64,000 nucleotides of DNA, taken from NCBI GenBank assembly GCA_030272155.1, contig CP126201.1, positions 4,128,501 to 4,192,500 on the forward strand, given 5' to 3'. A program made the translations under genes and the position numbers. Under the pieces are notes generated by a model. It did not search any database and was not told the DNA's origin. It saw only the letters and a program-made list of their open reading frames with translations. This DNA comes from Tetradesmus obliquus. Its lineage: Eukaryota > Chlorophyta > Chlorophyceae > Sphaeropleales > Scenedesmaceae. Positions 50,938 to 62,000 of the stretch are shown piece after piece; position 1 is the stretch's first letter, and each line of letters opens with the position of its first letter.

Positions 50938-53900
50938 AAACATAGTCACAGCACTGCCAATGTCAAATAAACCCAAGACAGTGCTGCAGACCATGGGCTG
51001 CACCCTAATCCTACCCCACCCCACTCCCCAAACCCTAAATCACAGTACACATCTCTGCACGCTGTTTGATACTCACATCATGGACATCCAGCCCAAGGAA
51101 GTGCCCTAGTCCATGCGGTATGAACACTCTGTCGATGCCCGCATCTGCTAGCGCATCTGCCGAGCCCTTCACCAGCCCCAGCTGCTGCAGCCCGTGCGGC
51201 AGGCCATGGGCTGCACCCTAGTCCTACGCCCCCAAACCCTAAAACATGGTACAAACCCATACAAAACCCTGCGATGCTCACATCATGGACGTCCAGCCCA
51301 AGGAAGTGCCCCAGGCCATGCGGCATGAACACCCTGTCGATGCCTGCATCTGTCAGTGCATCTGTTGAGCCCTTCACCAGCCCCAGCTGCTGCAGCTGCT
51401 GCAGCAGCAGCCGCCGTGTGGACTGCTGGATGTCTGCCCATGACACGCCCGGCTGGATCTGTGACAGCGCGTGCTGCTGCATACTGAGCACGACGTCGTA
51501 GACTGCAGGGCATGGTTGAGGGCAGCAAGGGGCACACTCAGTGAAATTTACACTTTACAGCACAGGGGGCAGCGGCGCAGGGTGCACTAGATGAAAGCTT
51601 GATTCATGTGACAAACAGGAAGTGACACAATACCTTGTACCAGAGCAACTGGACCAAGGCATGGCTGCTTTGCTCTGCATAACCATAATCCGACCTTTGG
51701 TTCAGAAATGTCCCAAGAGTCTTCCCAACCATAAAGTACAGCGCTGCTCGCAATGCAGCTAGCTGCTGCAAGCCCCAGCGCCCCTGCGCACTTACTGTCT
51801 CGCTGCTGCGCTGTGAACTTGCCGCTTGCAGGGAAGGTGCGCGTGATGTCTGCAGTGTAGTGCCTGAACTCAGCACCTGCAGGGCAGCAGATGTACAGCT
51901 GTGTTGGGGGCCTTTCATGGCTGTGAGGCACATGGACATCTGCATGCGGCACCCACGCCAGGGCCAGCACCAGCACCAGCACCAGCACCAGCACCAGCAC
52001 CAGCACCAGCACCAGCACGCACTCGCCACACGTTGTGTGACAGTCCACTGCAGCATGTCCTGCTGCAGCTGGCCCAGTCAAGCTGTACAGCTGTGACATG
52101 CACAAGTTCACAGATGAACAGGGCATCTGAGGCTGCACTGCCTGCAGCACCCACCTGCATCAACCAGCACCAGGTCATTTGGCTTCACCGTAGCGCTGTT
52201 GCGCTCGTAATGCAGAATGGCCCCATTCGGCCCAGCACCCACAATGCAAGGATATCCCAGCTGCATCAGCCCTGCCTGCCCCGCTGCATGTGTAAATGCA
52301 GCTTCCAATTGATACTCCTTGAGGCCAGGTTTGCATGCTGCCCACATGGCTTTGTGTGCTGCTGCGGAGCCGCGGCTAGCTTCCATCAAGCAGCCCACTT
52401 CTGCTGCTGTCTTCGTCGCCCTGCAGCGGTGCAGTGTGGACTCTAGGAAAGCAGTACTGAGCTGGATCTGTTGACCTGTACTGCTGGACCTGGCAGCTGT
52501 ACTGCCTGTACCGCCAGACTTTACTGCTTGTAGTGCCTGCAGGCCTGCCAGCTGTTGTACTGCCTGCTGCTGGTGCTGCGCAAAGTGGGGCAGGCCCAGC
52601 AGCTGAGCCTGCTGCTGAGGGTCATCTCCCGGCAAGATTTGCAGCGTCTGAACATCGGCATGCTGCTGCTGCACGTATTGCGGCAGGTCTTCTGCGTAGA
52701 TGCATGCGTCTGCGCCTGCTTGCTCTGCGAGCTGGTCCAATCTGGGCAGGCCTCCCCACCACACTGCTGCGTCTTCCGGCACTTTTGGCGCCACCAGCGT
52801 AAAGCGCTGCAGCATTGCAAACAACGCACATCATCAATGAGACTGCACATTATCAATGAGACTGCAAAACAAACATGATAATCGTGGGTTGAGTTAGAAG
52901 TGCTCGCCCTTATGAGCTGCCTGGCTGGTTCACACCACACTGCTGCATCCTCGGGCACTTTTGGCGCCACCAGTGTGAAGCGCTGGAGATATAGACAGGA
53001 TTGCAACAGCAAACATCAGCGGTTCGTGGTCACATCCTGATGAGTTGCCTGGCAGGTGTCATCAACCGCAGCATCAACGGTGATGCCTAGGTATGTGTGT
53101 CATCATGATGTAAGCACGTCTGCAAGCAGGGTTCCACGCTGCCCTGTATGACGCATGCCAGCTAAGATATCGACCCTGTCCACAACAATGCTGCAAATGT
53201 CTGCTGCTCTGGATTCCTGCTGCTGCTGCTGCTGCTGCTGCCCACCTGTGTCTCAGGGTCCAGCAGGCACGCAAACCCTGGCTCAGTCACGCCAGTGAGG
53301 TAAGCAAAATCCGAGGAGGGCCTGAACTTGTAGTACACATCAGCGCCATTGCGGTGCTGCAGGTCGCCACCAGACACATATATCAAGCCGCCTGCAGTTG
53401 CAGTGGTGGTTCAGCATCAAGGAAGCATTAGGAAGATTGCAGATGAGGTGAGCAAAACGCGGCAGCGGACGAACTGTCCGGCAGGTGGGCAGCTGTGCCA
53501 TGCTGGCAGGAGATGTAAAGAAGGACGAAGTTGTGCGGCTGCTGTGGTGTGCTGCAGCAGCCTGCCTGCTGCTTTGAGGAATGTTGCGTCTGGCCCAAGC
53601 TGGTGGGCTGAGCCTGCTGTAGTAAGAGGTGTGGCTGCGAAGCTACAAAACGCGGCAGCGCACAAACTGTCTGGCAGGCGGGATGCTGTGCCATGCTGGC
53701 AGGAGTGGCGCTGCAACAGCCTGCCTGCTGCTTGGCTGTCCTGCTGCTTGGCTGTCCTGCTGCTCGGCCGCATAGGTGCTGTCCCTCTGCCCAAGCCAAC
53801 GCCATACAACAACAGGCAGTGGTGCAATGGGCGCTGTGCCCGGCCCAAGCTGGTGAGCTGAGTAGCTGCTGCTTTGGCGAGAGGCGTGGCTGCGAAGCTA

Positions 53901-54388
53901 CAGTGTCCACAATGGGGTGGGTGTCTGTTGCTTTCGCTGTTACATTATTGTAGGTGACTGCTGCTTTTGCTGCCACAGTAAGGGGTGTGGCTGCAAAGCA
54001 ACCATAACAACAGTGGTGCCCTCAGCATTGACAGCACTGCTGCTGTTGCTGCTGCTGCTGCTGCTGCGCCAGTAGCTTACCTGCAAGGGTTTCCTTGCAC
54101 ATCCTTGCCCGCAGCTCCTTGCATTGCTCTCTAATGTCCACAATTGGGTAGTTTTCTGCTGCTTTTGCTGCTGGTCCAGCTACTTCTGCTGCAACGGTGC
54201 TGCTGGCTCGGGGCCTGCAGGGCAGCAGCACACCACCACACAGGTGAGCCACGCGGGAGCCTTCGTGATGTTTGTCGCCCCGCAAATAAATAACAACTCC
54301 AAACTCACTTGAAGCATTGTCGCGCACGGCCAGCAGCTGCACGCTGCGAGGAAGGCGCGCGATGGCAGAAAGCCCTGCTGGGAAGCAT
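49563..54388 (-). CDS. PEPD: Xaa-Pro dipeptidase (prolidase, peptidase family M24), organelle-targeted
   Basis: Exons 54309-54388, 54081-54214, 53246-53391, 52155-52806, 51796-51876, 51282-51502, 50343-50459 and 49563-49748 (stop TGA) join in phase to 538 residues. The start MLPSRAFCHRAPSSQRAAAG is a typical mitochondrial/plastid presequence. The M24 metal ligands are all present in order: Asp in LVLVDAGG, Asp in YTADITRTFP, His in MPHGLGHFLGLDVHD, Glu in ITVEPGLY, Glu in GVRIEDN. Upstream lies the N-terminal domain (YYKFRPSSDFAYLTGVTEPG). It should cleave dipeptides with C-terminal proline using two Mn(II) or similar ions. The length fits, apart from a Gln-rich insert near 52560-52660. Extra copies of exon ends occur in at least four of its introns. 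It begins 210 bp downstream of the PsbP-like stop codon. Confidence 0.94.
49808..49988 (-). repeat. Two copies of prolidase last-exon start with acceptor
   Basis: 49808-49854 encodes APLLAKSAVEALLDM and 49934-49988 encodes APLLVKPAVETLMDMGGV, both preceded by TGCAG, versus APLLVKPAVEALLDMGGV in the true exon at 49748. They form a tandem array with a period of about 110-130 bp. Confidence 0.9.
50519..50873 (-). repeat. Three extra copies of prolidase exon 7 start, each with (CTG)n plus acceptor
   Basis: Units at 50519-50610, 50641-50735 and 50773-50873 each encode VSDVG(P/T)VPQRL..GHVI.VEP, matching the true exon 7 at 50459. Each is preceded on the transcribed strand by a CTG run and a CAG acceptor. 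The units stay open in one common frame through the CTG (Leu) runs. Confidence 0.93.
51071..51190 (-). repeat. Copy of prolidase exon 6 end with its donor
   Basis: About 115 bp repeat the end of exon 6 (51282-51400), including the LGHFLGLDVHD codons and the CTCAC donor complement. One in-frame stop (TAG on the coding strand, CTA at about 51107-51109) has arisen. Confidence 0.88.
51964..52018. repeat. (CAGCAC)n hexanucleotide repeat
   Basis: About nine units in prolidase intron 4. Confidence 0.95.
52928..52984 (-). repeat. Copy of prolidase exon 4 start
   Basis: Encodes RFTLVAPKVPEDAAVW, identical in protein to the true exon 4 start at 52760-52806, and lies 178 bp upstream in intron 3. The acceptor CAG is changed to CTCCAG here. 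Confidence 0.9.
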
Positions 54389-54598
54389 GCTGGCACACAG
54401 AACACGATAAAGCAGCGAGCACGATGTAAACATGCAATAAACGCGTAAGATGGGATGAATAAGCGACATTTGCTTCATAACAACGTAGTTGGGGTGGCTG
54501 CACAGACTGCCAGGACCTGAGCCCCAGGCTGCTACCTGTCACTGGCAAGCTTTCAAACAAACCAGACAGCCCTGGCCGCAGCGATAGCTCACCGGCGA

Positions 54599-57500
54599 TC
54601 ACACCAGCACCTGAAAGGATTGCACGATCCTGTTCACGGTCTGGTACCAGCCAGCGTTGCCCTCGATAATGTCTGCTTTGCTGCTGATGCGCAGCGTGTA
54701 CTTCTGGCCCTGTGCACGGCACATCAGCATACCTCACCATCAAAACCAGATGAAAAGGCCAAGAATATGTTAGGTTGCATGCATGCGCACGAGTTTTGCA
54801 ATTCTGAAGACGAAGTTGACTGCACGTAGGCCGTGGCGGTTGTGCTGCTGACAAGTACAGTGCCCCACCTCTGCCACCACGCAGCAGCGGATGTCCAGCA
54901 CGGCCCCAAACAGCCCCGCAGACACACCAGTGAAGCGCACCTGCAGCAGGCACAGCGCAGCGGACGATGCAATATGAGGGATTTGTATCCAAAGTTTGTG
55001 TATTGCAAGCCAGTCAGTCCACGCCAGTGGACCTGCAGCCGGCACAGCGCAGCAGCAGGCAATGCATGTGAAGGTATCCTGAAGTGACAGGCAGTCAGTC
55101 CACGCCATTTGCAGCACAATTGCGGAAGGTTGCAGTTGAGCAGCAGACCATTCACTTATCATTGCTGCTGTTGTTGAGCAGCAAGAGTCAGTACACAGAT
55201 TACAGATAAAAGAAGGGGACTTGCAGGATACACAGTTCCACTTAGCATGTGGTTTCACATGACTGTGTATGCAGTGCAGCAACGCGGCAACAAAGATGAA
55301 GAAGTGCAATGAGCTGCTGCTGTCAAGGTCTATGCGCCGTGCACACCCAGGCTCTGCTGCATGCCTCCAAACTCTCATGTTGCAATGCTTGCACGTGCCT
55401 GCCTTCCCGTACCACACAAAGCAACAAGCGCGCATCCCGCCAGTCAACCTTAGACATGCCTGACTACCCGACTGCCTGCATAAACAACGCAACCCCTCTG
55501 TCAACACGCATGCGTGTTCAGCACTCACCTGTGTTGTTATGTACTCCCTGTCTTTGCTGCGCCTGTCGCTGCCCCACTGCTGCAGGCTGCCGCCGGGTGA
55601 TATGCCAGCCAGGGCCTCCCCAACCTCCTGCAGGCATTGACGTGGCTGTTTGTTAAGACATATGTTTCCTTTTAGGTACGTATTACACATTGTACATTAT
55701 ACATTTCCATGAAAGGTACGTCCTGGCTGCACGTCTGAGGTTGTTGAGGATGAGTTTCATATGGTCTTTGAGTGCCCTTTCTATGCACCAGTCCGCGAGC
55801 GATTTGCTATGTTGTTCGAACCCTTCGGGCACTCGTCACAAACATGGGCTACTATTGCTGGTTGCCACCCAGCAGGCGATGACATGATCACTTTTATGAA
55901 GCAGGCACCTGCTTTGGTGGCTGCTTTTGTGCACTGCTGCTATCTGATGCGGTGTCACCCGGACACTGATCCTGAGGTCCTTCTGTCCTATCAGGCTATT
56001 GCTCAAGTTATTGTTGATGCTGATGAGTTGTTTTCTGCGTTCTCTTCTGACGGTTTGGATAATGATGAGTTGTTCTTCGATGTTTCCTCCCCCTATGAGC
56101 CTCTCGTTGGCTCCTGACTGGGGTTCCCACTCCTCGTTGAGTGGAGCATGTAATGTAATGTAATGTAATGAAATGGAAGCCACCTCTGGTGGTTTGGGAC
56201 TGCCAAGCAGCTTCCGTTGGTTGCTCTTGGTTGCTCTTGCTGGAAAAGCGTGTAATTGAATGAGTGATTGATTGACATCATACATATCAACGAACTGCAA
56301 CATATGTTAAGTTTTTGGGCACCGCAGCATTGCTGCAGGCTGCCGCCGGGAAGATGCCTGCCAGGGCCTCCCCAACCTCCTGCAGGCATTGACGTGGTTG
56401 GATTATAGGACATACATTGCAGATGCATATACATACCGTCATCTTTTAAGCACCGCTGCACCAGGCATGTGCGTAGTCACACGAGCCTGTGGCAACGCAT
56501 GCGGATGGCCTGTCACGCGTGTCACTTGCTGCCCAGCCATGATGTGCTGGTATCAGCAAGTGCTGTACAATCTGGCTGAGGCGCACAACTCTCTGCCGGG
56601 CTCATTGAGCAATGATCTGCGACTAGCCGCCACAGCGCTGCATCAAATCTTTGCTCATTGGGACGCAAAAGCTACCCATTTCACTGTAGTAGGTGTGCCA
56701 GGGCTACCCATTTTCCACACACACACCGCAGCTCACCTGTGCTGTGCCAAGCTCGCGCGTGCTGGCTGCAGCAGTAGGCGCTGCATACACCGCCAAGGTA
56801 TCAGACCCCCGGTTGGCTGGGTCATACCAGGACGCAAGAATGCCTGCAGGACAAGTGCAGCCAGCAGCAGCACAGCTTGTCAAAGCAGCAGGCAGTCACG
56901 GATGGGTACTCGCAGTGCTGATATCTTCGCACATGGTTGAGTCCTGCTGCCGCTGCATTGCGCTTGCTGCTTGTGCTCAGCTTCAGCAATGCCTGTTGCT
57001 GCCCAGGCCTGATTACATATTGCACGGCTTTGCCGGTACTAGATATGGGCTGTCACAGGCTGGGCTGGAGCTACAGAAAGTTGTCATCCCAGCCTGACAT
57101 GCGGCAAACGTGTCAGCCATGGTGCTGCCGTGCAGACAGCACCAAGCGCGTGCAGCCTCACTTGCCTGTGCCAGGCACTAGATTGACCTGCTGCCAGCCC
57201 TGCCGCAGCCTGAAGGTCCATACTGGAAGTGGAAGTACTTACCCCTCTTTTGCTTCTTTTGCTGGCCGCTGTCAGTGCTGCTTTGCACCCACACCCACAC
57301 TACTGTTGTCTGCTGCCCCACTCAGCACTGGTGCCGCAGTAACAACAGTGTCTTTGTGCAGCCATCGCACTTGCCTGTGCCAGGCACTAGGTTGACCTGC
57401 TGCCAGCCCTGTGGCACTTGCAGCCTGAAGGTCCCTTGAGGATCGACATACTCCATTGTGGGGACTGGCGCAGCTGCAGCAGCCGCAGGCAGCAGCAGCG

Positions 57501-57961
57501 GGCTGCTGCACCCACAGCAAGGGCAGACGCAACAGCAACTGCGTGAATGCTGCTGCTTGTTACGTCAGCGACTCAGAGAACATGGATGGGCGCAGCAGGG
57601 TTTGATTTCAGGCATGTAAGCTTGTTGACCCACAGGACAGATGCAGGCAGTGCAACATGAAGATTATGCTGGCTGGATGCAGGGCGGCCAGGTCAGACAA
57701 AACAAGTTTGCGTTGGTAACCAGCTGCTCAGCTTTGCCATCGCTCACTGCATGGAAGCGCATCGCTACTGCAGCTGGCCAGAGCTCTGAGCAGGTCTGAA
57801 CAGAGGCAAAGCGTAGGTGCAGGTGATGCAAACACATGAAACCTATCCAAGGGTGATGCAGGCACCCAAACCAAATCCCACCTAGCTATGAGAACGAAGC
57901 GTGCCGCAGTTTGCAGCAGTTGTCGTTTATGCACGGCAACTTCTGGCGCTGCTGCTTTGCT

Positions 57962-58020
<59 letters not shown>

Positions 58021-58219
58021 TGTTCTGCCTTGGTACCCGAGGCGGATGTGTCATTCGTGGACCTACACGCTTACACGCGTCGCTTCTGTGGTAGACACGC
58101 GGCAAGCATTGAATGCTCGCTTGATCATGTGCAGGCAGCCTTGGCATGTGCTGTTGTCGAGCCATCATCGTGATCAACTGTGTAGTGCGGAGTTCGCCTC
58201 TTCGCAGGGCAGCATGCAT
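54599..58219 (-). CDS. PsbP-domain protein of the thylakoid lumen
   Basis: Exons 57882-58219, 57375-57505, 56737-56843, 55529-55627, 54869-54940 and 54599-54709 (stop TGA) join in phase to 285 residues from Met 58219 (the frame is open further upstream). The N-terminus is basic with a long poly-Ala run, then HKRQLLQTAARFVLIASSPLL, a lumen-type transfer signal ending near AAAP. The PsbP fold follows: MEYVDPQGTFRLQVPQGW, SWYDPANRGSDTLAVYAAP, EVGEALAGISPGG, REYITTQ, GQKYTLRISS and the C-terminal WYQTVNRIVQSFQVL. PsbP-like proteins act in assembly or function of photosystem II, photosystem I or NDH; which one cannot be told here. The second intron has a GC donor (GCAAGT). A LINE fragment lies in the intron between exons 3 and 4. 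Confidence 0.88.
55715..56170 (+). mobile_element. Second 5'-truncated LINE copy, inserted in a PsbP-like intron
   Basis: From TACGTCCTGGCTGC at 55718 to the TGTAA pentamer tail (56148-56170) the sequence matches the 3' 460 bp of the LINE at 31096, in opposite orientation, with only scattered substitutions. The frame MVFECPFYAPVRER to the TGA at 56115 remains open. ATGAAA flanks both sides (about 55711 and 56167) and may be a target-site duplication. The insertion is antisense to the host gene. Confidence 0.9.
56331..56398 (-). repeat. Copy of PsbP-like exon 4 start and preceding intron end
   Basis: Repeats the acceptor region and first 55 nt or so of exon 4 (true copy 55570-55650), coding EVGEALAGI, then frameshifted. 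The LINE fragment sits between the two copies, so the duplication and the insertion share this intron. Confidence 0.9.
57157..57220 (-). repeat. Copy of PsbP-like exon 2 end with its GC donor
   Basis: Repeats about 60 bp of the exon 2 end (QGWQQVNLVPGTG and GCAAGT donor), located about 210 bp downstream in intron 2, with a small deletion. Confidence 0.88.
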
Positions 58220-59550
58220 GATGCGATCTGTTTGTTCGGGACCTTTCGCTGAGCGGTTCCAGTGACGGTTCAGCGAATGACTGTCGTGAGTTAGTGCCAA
58301 GCTCAGCTGGCAGTGCCACTTGAATCCAACTGTACTGCCCTTAAACTCAGCCATGTTGCATGTGCTGATGTATAAATTGAATTCATTTTTCTGCTGCAGC
58401 ATTCGGTGCTTCTGTACTGTCAGCCTCATGACTGGCAAGGCTGGTACCCTGCTATGTTGGGGCGGTTGTTGGGGCCCATTGGCTGGTGCCTGCTATGTTG
58501 GGGCGGTTGTTGGGGCCCATTGGCTGGTGCCTGCTATGTTGGGGCGGTTGTTGGGGCCCATTGGCTGGTGCCTGCGCAGGCATAGCATGCTATGTTGGGG
58601 CGGTTGTTGGGGCCCATTGTTGAACACAGGCACATGCACCATCAGCTTTACCAATGTCAATGTCAATCGTGACACAGAGTCTATTTCAATCACTTTGTCC
58701 TGCGACTGCCTGCAAGGGCAGTCTGTGCACATTTGGAGGCATCCCAACTTCACGTGTCCCACTGCCACAGAGCAGCCGGTGTGTCCAGGCCGTTGCCCTG
58801 CACTGCTGCTGCTAACAGGTCTTGCAAGCCACCGTCCCCACAGCGCGGTTACTATGTGCTGCACGTATGCTCATGCATTTAATAACCGCATACTGTCAAC
58901 TGTGGACCACGCCGCAGCCTTTAACAATGTTCCCGTGCTGTTCACGCTGACGCAAGATAGCTGGCAGAGTGAACATCCAGTTGAGCCCTCCGATGGCGGC
59001 ATACAAAGCCTGATATAGTTATAAATTGATTGAAAGATATTTAAGTATGCTCCACGGCTGCTGTGCTCGCCGCAGAGTGCTAGTGAAAATATGTGCCTAG
59101 TGGGAATCAGTCAAGAATGGTCCTCACAAATCTAGTTGAGGTGTTTCAGTTCTTGTCAGGTGATATTGAGAATCCTAGGTAGCTTGTTGAAATTTGCGCT
59201 CTTTAAAAATCAGCTGGCAAGCAGTGCACAACGTGCAGAAGACGACTAACACCACGTATAAAACAATTTAGAGATCATACAATTGAAATGCGACGGATCT
59301 GTTTGAAAAGCACGCAAGATGTTTTTTACCACTGCGGTGTGCTATTACGCTCTACAGCCATATGCGTCCACACTGCTTCACCGCAGCGCGCGCTGTAGCG
59401 TCCATTACAGTCCGGCATGCACAAACGTTCTTTAAGACACAGGCATCTCAGTAATAGTGCAAGTTTCGCGTGCGACCATTTGAGCCTAGCACCCACACCC
59501 ATCCCCATAGCAGCTGCGAGCACGCAACACGTCGTAGCAGCGACGGAAAC
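58220..59550. other. Divergent intergenic region with a 41-bp tandem repeat
   Basis: Between the start of the PsbP-like gene (minus) and the SBP-box gene (plus). Positions 58450-58619 hold four copies of a 41-bp unit containing CTATGTTGGGGCGGTTGTTG; the last is offset by a 15-bp insert. The remainder (58620-59550) is comparatively AT-rich with no recognisable gene and probably contains the SBP gene promoter. Confidence 0.6.
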
Positions 59551-60365
59551 ATGAATGAATGTGTTGTAGATGTGCTCGACAGCAATTGCCAGGTATGCTG
59601 CCGACGTGGGCCGGGACAGCGGTCGATCATGAAGGCACAGCTGCCTGATTAAACACGCAGCTGTGGATAGTGCCGGAAAGCTGCAAATAGTATCGCCTTA
59701 GTGGCTAATAGATTTGCGATGTTCAGCATCGGCTGTCCGTGCTGCAATTGCACGCCAGCTCTGGGCTGCCATGGCCCATGTGAACAGTGCTGTATGCACT
59801 GCAAACTTCATGCTGCTTGATGCCATCTTCTCACATACGGCGTGCTGCAAACAAAACGCCATGCGGCAGGTGCCAAGCTGTGGTGCAGACCTCAGCGATG
59901 CAGCAGGCTACTTCAGACGCCACCAGGTGTGCGCTGAGCACTGCCGCGCGCCTGTGCTGCTCATCGACGGCCAGCAGCAACGGTGAGATGCAAGGCCTTG
60001 CGTGCTTGCGTGGCAGTGAGTAGTAGTACTACAGCCTAGCAACGGTTAGGTGGGGAGCCTTGAGCAGTAGTGAGTGAAAAGGGCACAGCCTAGACGGCAG
60101 CAATCAAGCACACTTCCTGGGTCAAACCTCATTTGCCTGCTGCTGCCCGCCTGGCATGCACTTCATGTCACTTTGCCGCCGTCCTGCCACACCCTCATGC
60201 AGCTTCTGCCAGCAGTGCGGCATCTTCCAGCTGCTATCTGAGTTTGAAGGGACTCGCAAGAGCTGCAGGGCCGGCCTGGAAGCACACAATGCACGCAGGC
60301 GCATTAAGGGATGCTCGCCAGACGCAAAAAGCGACGCCTTAGAGCCGCGCACACACCGCCGGCAG

Positions 60366-60400
<35 letters not shown>

Positions 60401-61300
60401 GGTAGCTGGTCATGCCGAGCAGCTCAGCAGCGGCACAGACATAAGCAGCGCAAGCCGCGCCTTCTGCAACCTCACCAGCAGCAGCAGCGAAGACGAAAGC
60501 AGCGCTGCCACAGCTGGCAGCCGCCGCGTGTCCTGCCCCCGCAGCAAACCTGCCCTGTCAACTGCCGCCTGCCTGGCAGCAGCTGCTGCTAAGAAGCGAG
60601 GCACTTGCAAGCGCACCGGCAAGAAGCGCAGCAGTGCTGCTGCTGCTGCTGCTGCAGTTAGCCTGACAGGCAGTCCCGAAGAGCTGCTGCTTAGTTCGCA
60701 ATCAGCTGGTGCCCTGCGCAGCAGCAGCTGGCAGCATAACGCAGGCCAGCCAGAGCAGCAATGCAGTGCAGCACAGCACATGCAGCTTGATAATGAAGAC
60801 GACGAGGATTCTGCTGCTGGCCTGTACAACTGGCTACTGGGGATGTCCCAGAGTCAAGGTGCAGCAGCAGCAGCAGCAGCAGCAGGGTCAGTGCCGCTGC
60901 TGGATCATGAAGCTCGGCAGCAGCAAGAGATGGCAGCTGCAAGATTGCTGTGCAATGCAGGAGTGTTACACAGGACCCCCAGCCACCTGCCTCTCAGGCA
61001 GGTCCACCTGCCACCAGCAGCACTTACACAGGCCGCCAATTCACAGCAGAATGCAGCAGCAGCAGCAGCAGCAGCAGCAGCACCTGCCATAGATGTCTGG
61101 CATTCTGCTTTCATACAAGCAGAGGCACCGCCGCTGCAGCAGCCTGGCGCAGTGCTGTCTGCTGGGCATGTGCTGCTGGCACACAACCACCACCACCACC
61201 AGCAGCAGCAGCAGCAGCAACTGCGGCACAGCAGCAGTGACTTCGATCCGTTGGATGAGGAGATCATGGAGCTGGTGCTGCTGGCCTCCCTGACTGAGGT

Positions 61301-61333
<33 letters not shown>

Positions 61334-62000
61334 GCAGATGTCAGTCATCCACAGCAGCAGCAGCAACGGTGGCATTGCCCTGCAGTATGCTGCCCAGCAC
61401 GCGGCACAGCCACTGTGCCCTCCCATGCTCTCTCAGCAGCAGCAGCAGCAGGGAGCACAGCTCCAGCTGGTGCCGCCCACAGACCTCTGCTTTGCTGCAG
61501 ACGCAGTGCCAGGTGGCGCTTTCGTGGACACCGTTCGCTCAGGCCACGGGCCGGCACACGTGACTGCTGCCAACAACTGGCAGCCTTACCTGCAAGGTGA
61601 TTTGCAGCGCCATGCAAGCAAGCAGCGGTTGCACAAGCGTCCAAGCAGTCAGCTGATAACCCCAATGCTAGGTTACAGCAGGGTATTTTCAGCAGGCCAT
61701 GCAGCACAATGCACAAATGCAATGCAGTTCTGCCTGCAGCATCGCCTGACATTGTCGCCCTGCGGCTTGCTGCCCCTGTGCTGTGCTGCTGCAGGCCTGC
61801 CTGGCAGCAGCAGCTGCTTGAGCTTCCAAGGAACCCACACGACTGCAGCCGGTGCTGCTGCCTCACACGGCCTAACGTCCACATCCGCTGCTCTAGTCTG
61901 CAGCAGTTACCAGCCCAGTAGCGGGGCTGCTGCTGCTGCTGCTGCCAGCTGCTACCATGGCAGCAACGCCCTTGCCTGGCAGCAGATGCCACTGTACTAG
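59551..62000 (+). CDS. SBP-box (SQUAMOSA promoter-binding-like) transcription factor
   Basis: Exons 59551-59592, 59870-59982 and 60203-62000 (stop TAG) join in phase to 650 residues. The SBP domain sits at the N-terminus, residues 13-86: NCQVPSCGADLSDAAGYF, RRHQVCAEHCRAP, DGQQQRFCQQCGIF and EFEGTRKSCRAGLEAHNARRR. The first zinc site has its three Cys and one His. In the second site Cys54, Cys57 and Cys73 are present, but residue 61, normally His (CxxCxxFH), is Gln. The basic end (LEAHNARRRIK) serves as nuclear signal. SBP proteins bind GTAC-core DNA and are restricted to plants and green algae. The rest is a long region of poly-Gln, poly-Ala, His and Ser runs with an acidic patch (DNEDDEDS) that may be activating. 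The first exon has only 14 codons and was chosen because it supplies the first Cys of the domain. Confidence 0.9.

Noticed and set aside
60410-60829. Minus-strand frame over the SBP gene
   Set aside because: Antisense shadow of Ser/Ala-coding triplets in the SBP third exon.
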